Assembly (NCBI GenBank): GCA_958402445.1
Contig: CATXTO010000048.1
Coordinates: 1-13,820, forward strand
DNA: 13,820 nt
From: an uncultured Eubacteriales bacterium
Lineage (GTDB): Bacteria > Bacillota > Clostridia > Oscillospirales > Oscillospiraceae
Direction of reading: 5' to 3'
The position numbers were made by a program, and so were the translations under genes. A model generated the notes under the pieces. That model saw only the letters and a program-made list of their open reading frames with translations, was not told the origin of the DNA and ran no database searches. Below are positions 13,123 through 13,820 of this stretch, in pieces; positions within the stretch are counted from its first letter, which is position 1; every line of letters begins with the position of its first letter.

Positions 13123-13820
13123 TTAATTTATGGTTTGTGTACGTAATCTAATGCCGGTGCTAATTATCCCATCATCCCATACCAAACAGACGATAACCAA
13201 AACTTCAATTACTAAAATCCCTGCTGCAATCCGCCCAATCTGAAATGTAGAACCAATCGGCAGAGGCACACTAGTGATAGCATTAATCGCTTTCATTGCA
13301 TACTCTGCATTTAGTTTTATATACTCATATCCCAAGAAAACCAATGACCATGTTATCACACCGCCACCACCGCCGCCATAGCCGGCATCCGCCATCTGCT
13401 TTATGGCATTAAAATTGGGGTCTTCACCGGAAGGATCCGCTTGCATAACTGGGTTGTTATTGCAGTAGGCAAACATATTGCAACCTAAGAAACCCAATCC
13501 GGTAGAGGCATACTTATCCGCATTGATAAATCTGCAAATTTCCGGGTCATAGTATCTGCTTTGCAGGTAGTAGAAGCCGGACTCCGTATCGTAATAATAC
13601 CCACGGTAGCGGAAGGGATTATAATTGGCCACGTTCGCAGCGGTGGCGGAAATGGCCGTTCCGGTTGCGTTGGTTACGCTCAACACCTGCCCGAACGGGT
13701 CGTAGGCGTACTTCGCCACCAGGGTCCCCGTGTAGCTCCCGCCGCTTGCGTCGCTGCGGTAGATGGCCGTCACGTCCCCTTGCAGGTTTTTGGCGAAATA
13801 GTAGTTCGTCCAGCCTGTCT
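13123..13820 (-). CDS. RHS repeat-associated core domain protein, C-terminal part (5' end beyond the window)
   Basis: The frame is open to the right edge, so only the last 231 residues are visible; the GTG at 13773 is internal, because the 15 codons before it read the RHS-type YYFAKNLQGD. RHS/YD-repeat core marks follow, counted from that GTG: YAYDPFGQV (22-30), NPFRYRGYYYD (52-62), YYLQSRYYDPE (68-78), FINADKY (82-88) and NNNPVMQADPSG (105-116), the usual core end. After it comes a 100-residue tail with a Gly run (133-138) and a strong hydrophobic segment (about 179-199). RHS proteins are large secreted shells that carry variable C-terminal toxins. The DNA becomes clearly AT-richer from the end of the core onward, which is typical of an exchanged tip. 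The tail matches no toxin family that I recognise. Confidence 0.88.
   Translation of the reverse strand, partial: TGWTNYYFAKNLQGDVTAIYRSDASGGSYTGTLVAKYAYDPFGQVLSVTNATGTAISATAANVANYNPFRYRGYYYDTESGFYYLQSRYYDPEICRFINADKYASTGLGFLGCNMFAYCNNNPVMQADPSGEDPNFNAIKQMADAGYGGGGGGVITWSLVFLGYEYIKLNAEYAMKAINAITSVPLPIGSTFQIGRIAAGILVIEVLVIVCLVWDDGIISTGIRLRTQTIN

Noticed and set aside
13123..13773. Complete 216-residue protein starting at GTG 13773
   Set aside because: The frame continues to the window edge with RHS-type sequence and there is no ribosome binding site, so the GTG is internal.

Overview
The window looks like a chromosome segment of a moderately GC-rich Gram-positive Clostridia bacterium. An Oscillospiraceae-like gut commensal is my best guess. 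The reasons are strong AGGAGG-type ribosome binding sites, sigma-A type promoters, intrinsic terminators with T-tracts, a lipobox lipoprotein, a processive-glycosyltransferase/CrtO-like membrane lipid cassette, and GC-rich dispersed hairpin repeats. The genus cannot be fixed from sequence reading alone.

Layout, left to right. (1) Positions 1-550 hold 4.6 copies of a 120-bp tandem repeat with two adjacent hairpins per unit; it is probably non-coding although one frame stays open. (2) ychF (+, 791-1888) has its own promoter. A gene-poor stretch follows that ends in two strong hairpins. (3) A GNAT acetyltransferase (-, 2318-2896) sits in an AT-rich island behind a near-consensus promoter with a palindrome at the start point. 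(4) A small CmpB-type (putative ABC-transporter type IV) membrane protein (+, 3257-3661) ends at a good terminator. (5) A large lipoprotein (-, 3964-5874) appears to join a propeller-like extracellular half to an HExxH zinc-peptidase-like half. (6) A tight three-gene operon (+, 6395-8663) encodes a CrtO-type acyltransferase-like protein, a GT28 diacylglycerol glycosyltransferase-like protein and a PAP2-type membrane phosphatase/transferase. It closes with an excellent terminator. (7) moaC-moaB (-, 9784 down to 8795) share one promoter. That promoter is back-to-back with the promoter of an MTA/SAH-nucleosidase-like gene (+, 9993-10670). (8) A membrane-anchored NAGPA-type phosphodiester glycosidase (+, 10865-12187) follows with its own promoter and terminator. 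(9) A single dispersed relative of the left-end hairpin repeat lies at 12304-12360. (10) On the minus strand, the 3' end of an RHS-repeat protein enters from the right edge and carries an AT-rich, hydrophobic, variable-looking tail. A 2-TM membrane protein gene follows 12 nt downstream, in the position of an immunity or accessory gene.

How the genes fit together. The 6395-8663 operon is the clearest functional unit: a cell-envelope glycolipid pathway (glycosylate, acylate, dephosphorylate or transfer). moaC/moaB supply two steps of molybdenum cofactor synthesis, but no other Moco genes are visible. The nucleosidase fits S-adenosylmethionine by-product recycling. The lipoprotein, NAGPA protein and RHS protein are all surface-facing. 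The most interesting regions are the RHS tail with its partner gene, the glycolipid cassette, the lipoprotein-zincin, and the 120-bp hairpin repeat family.
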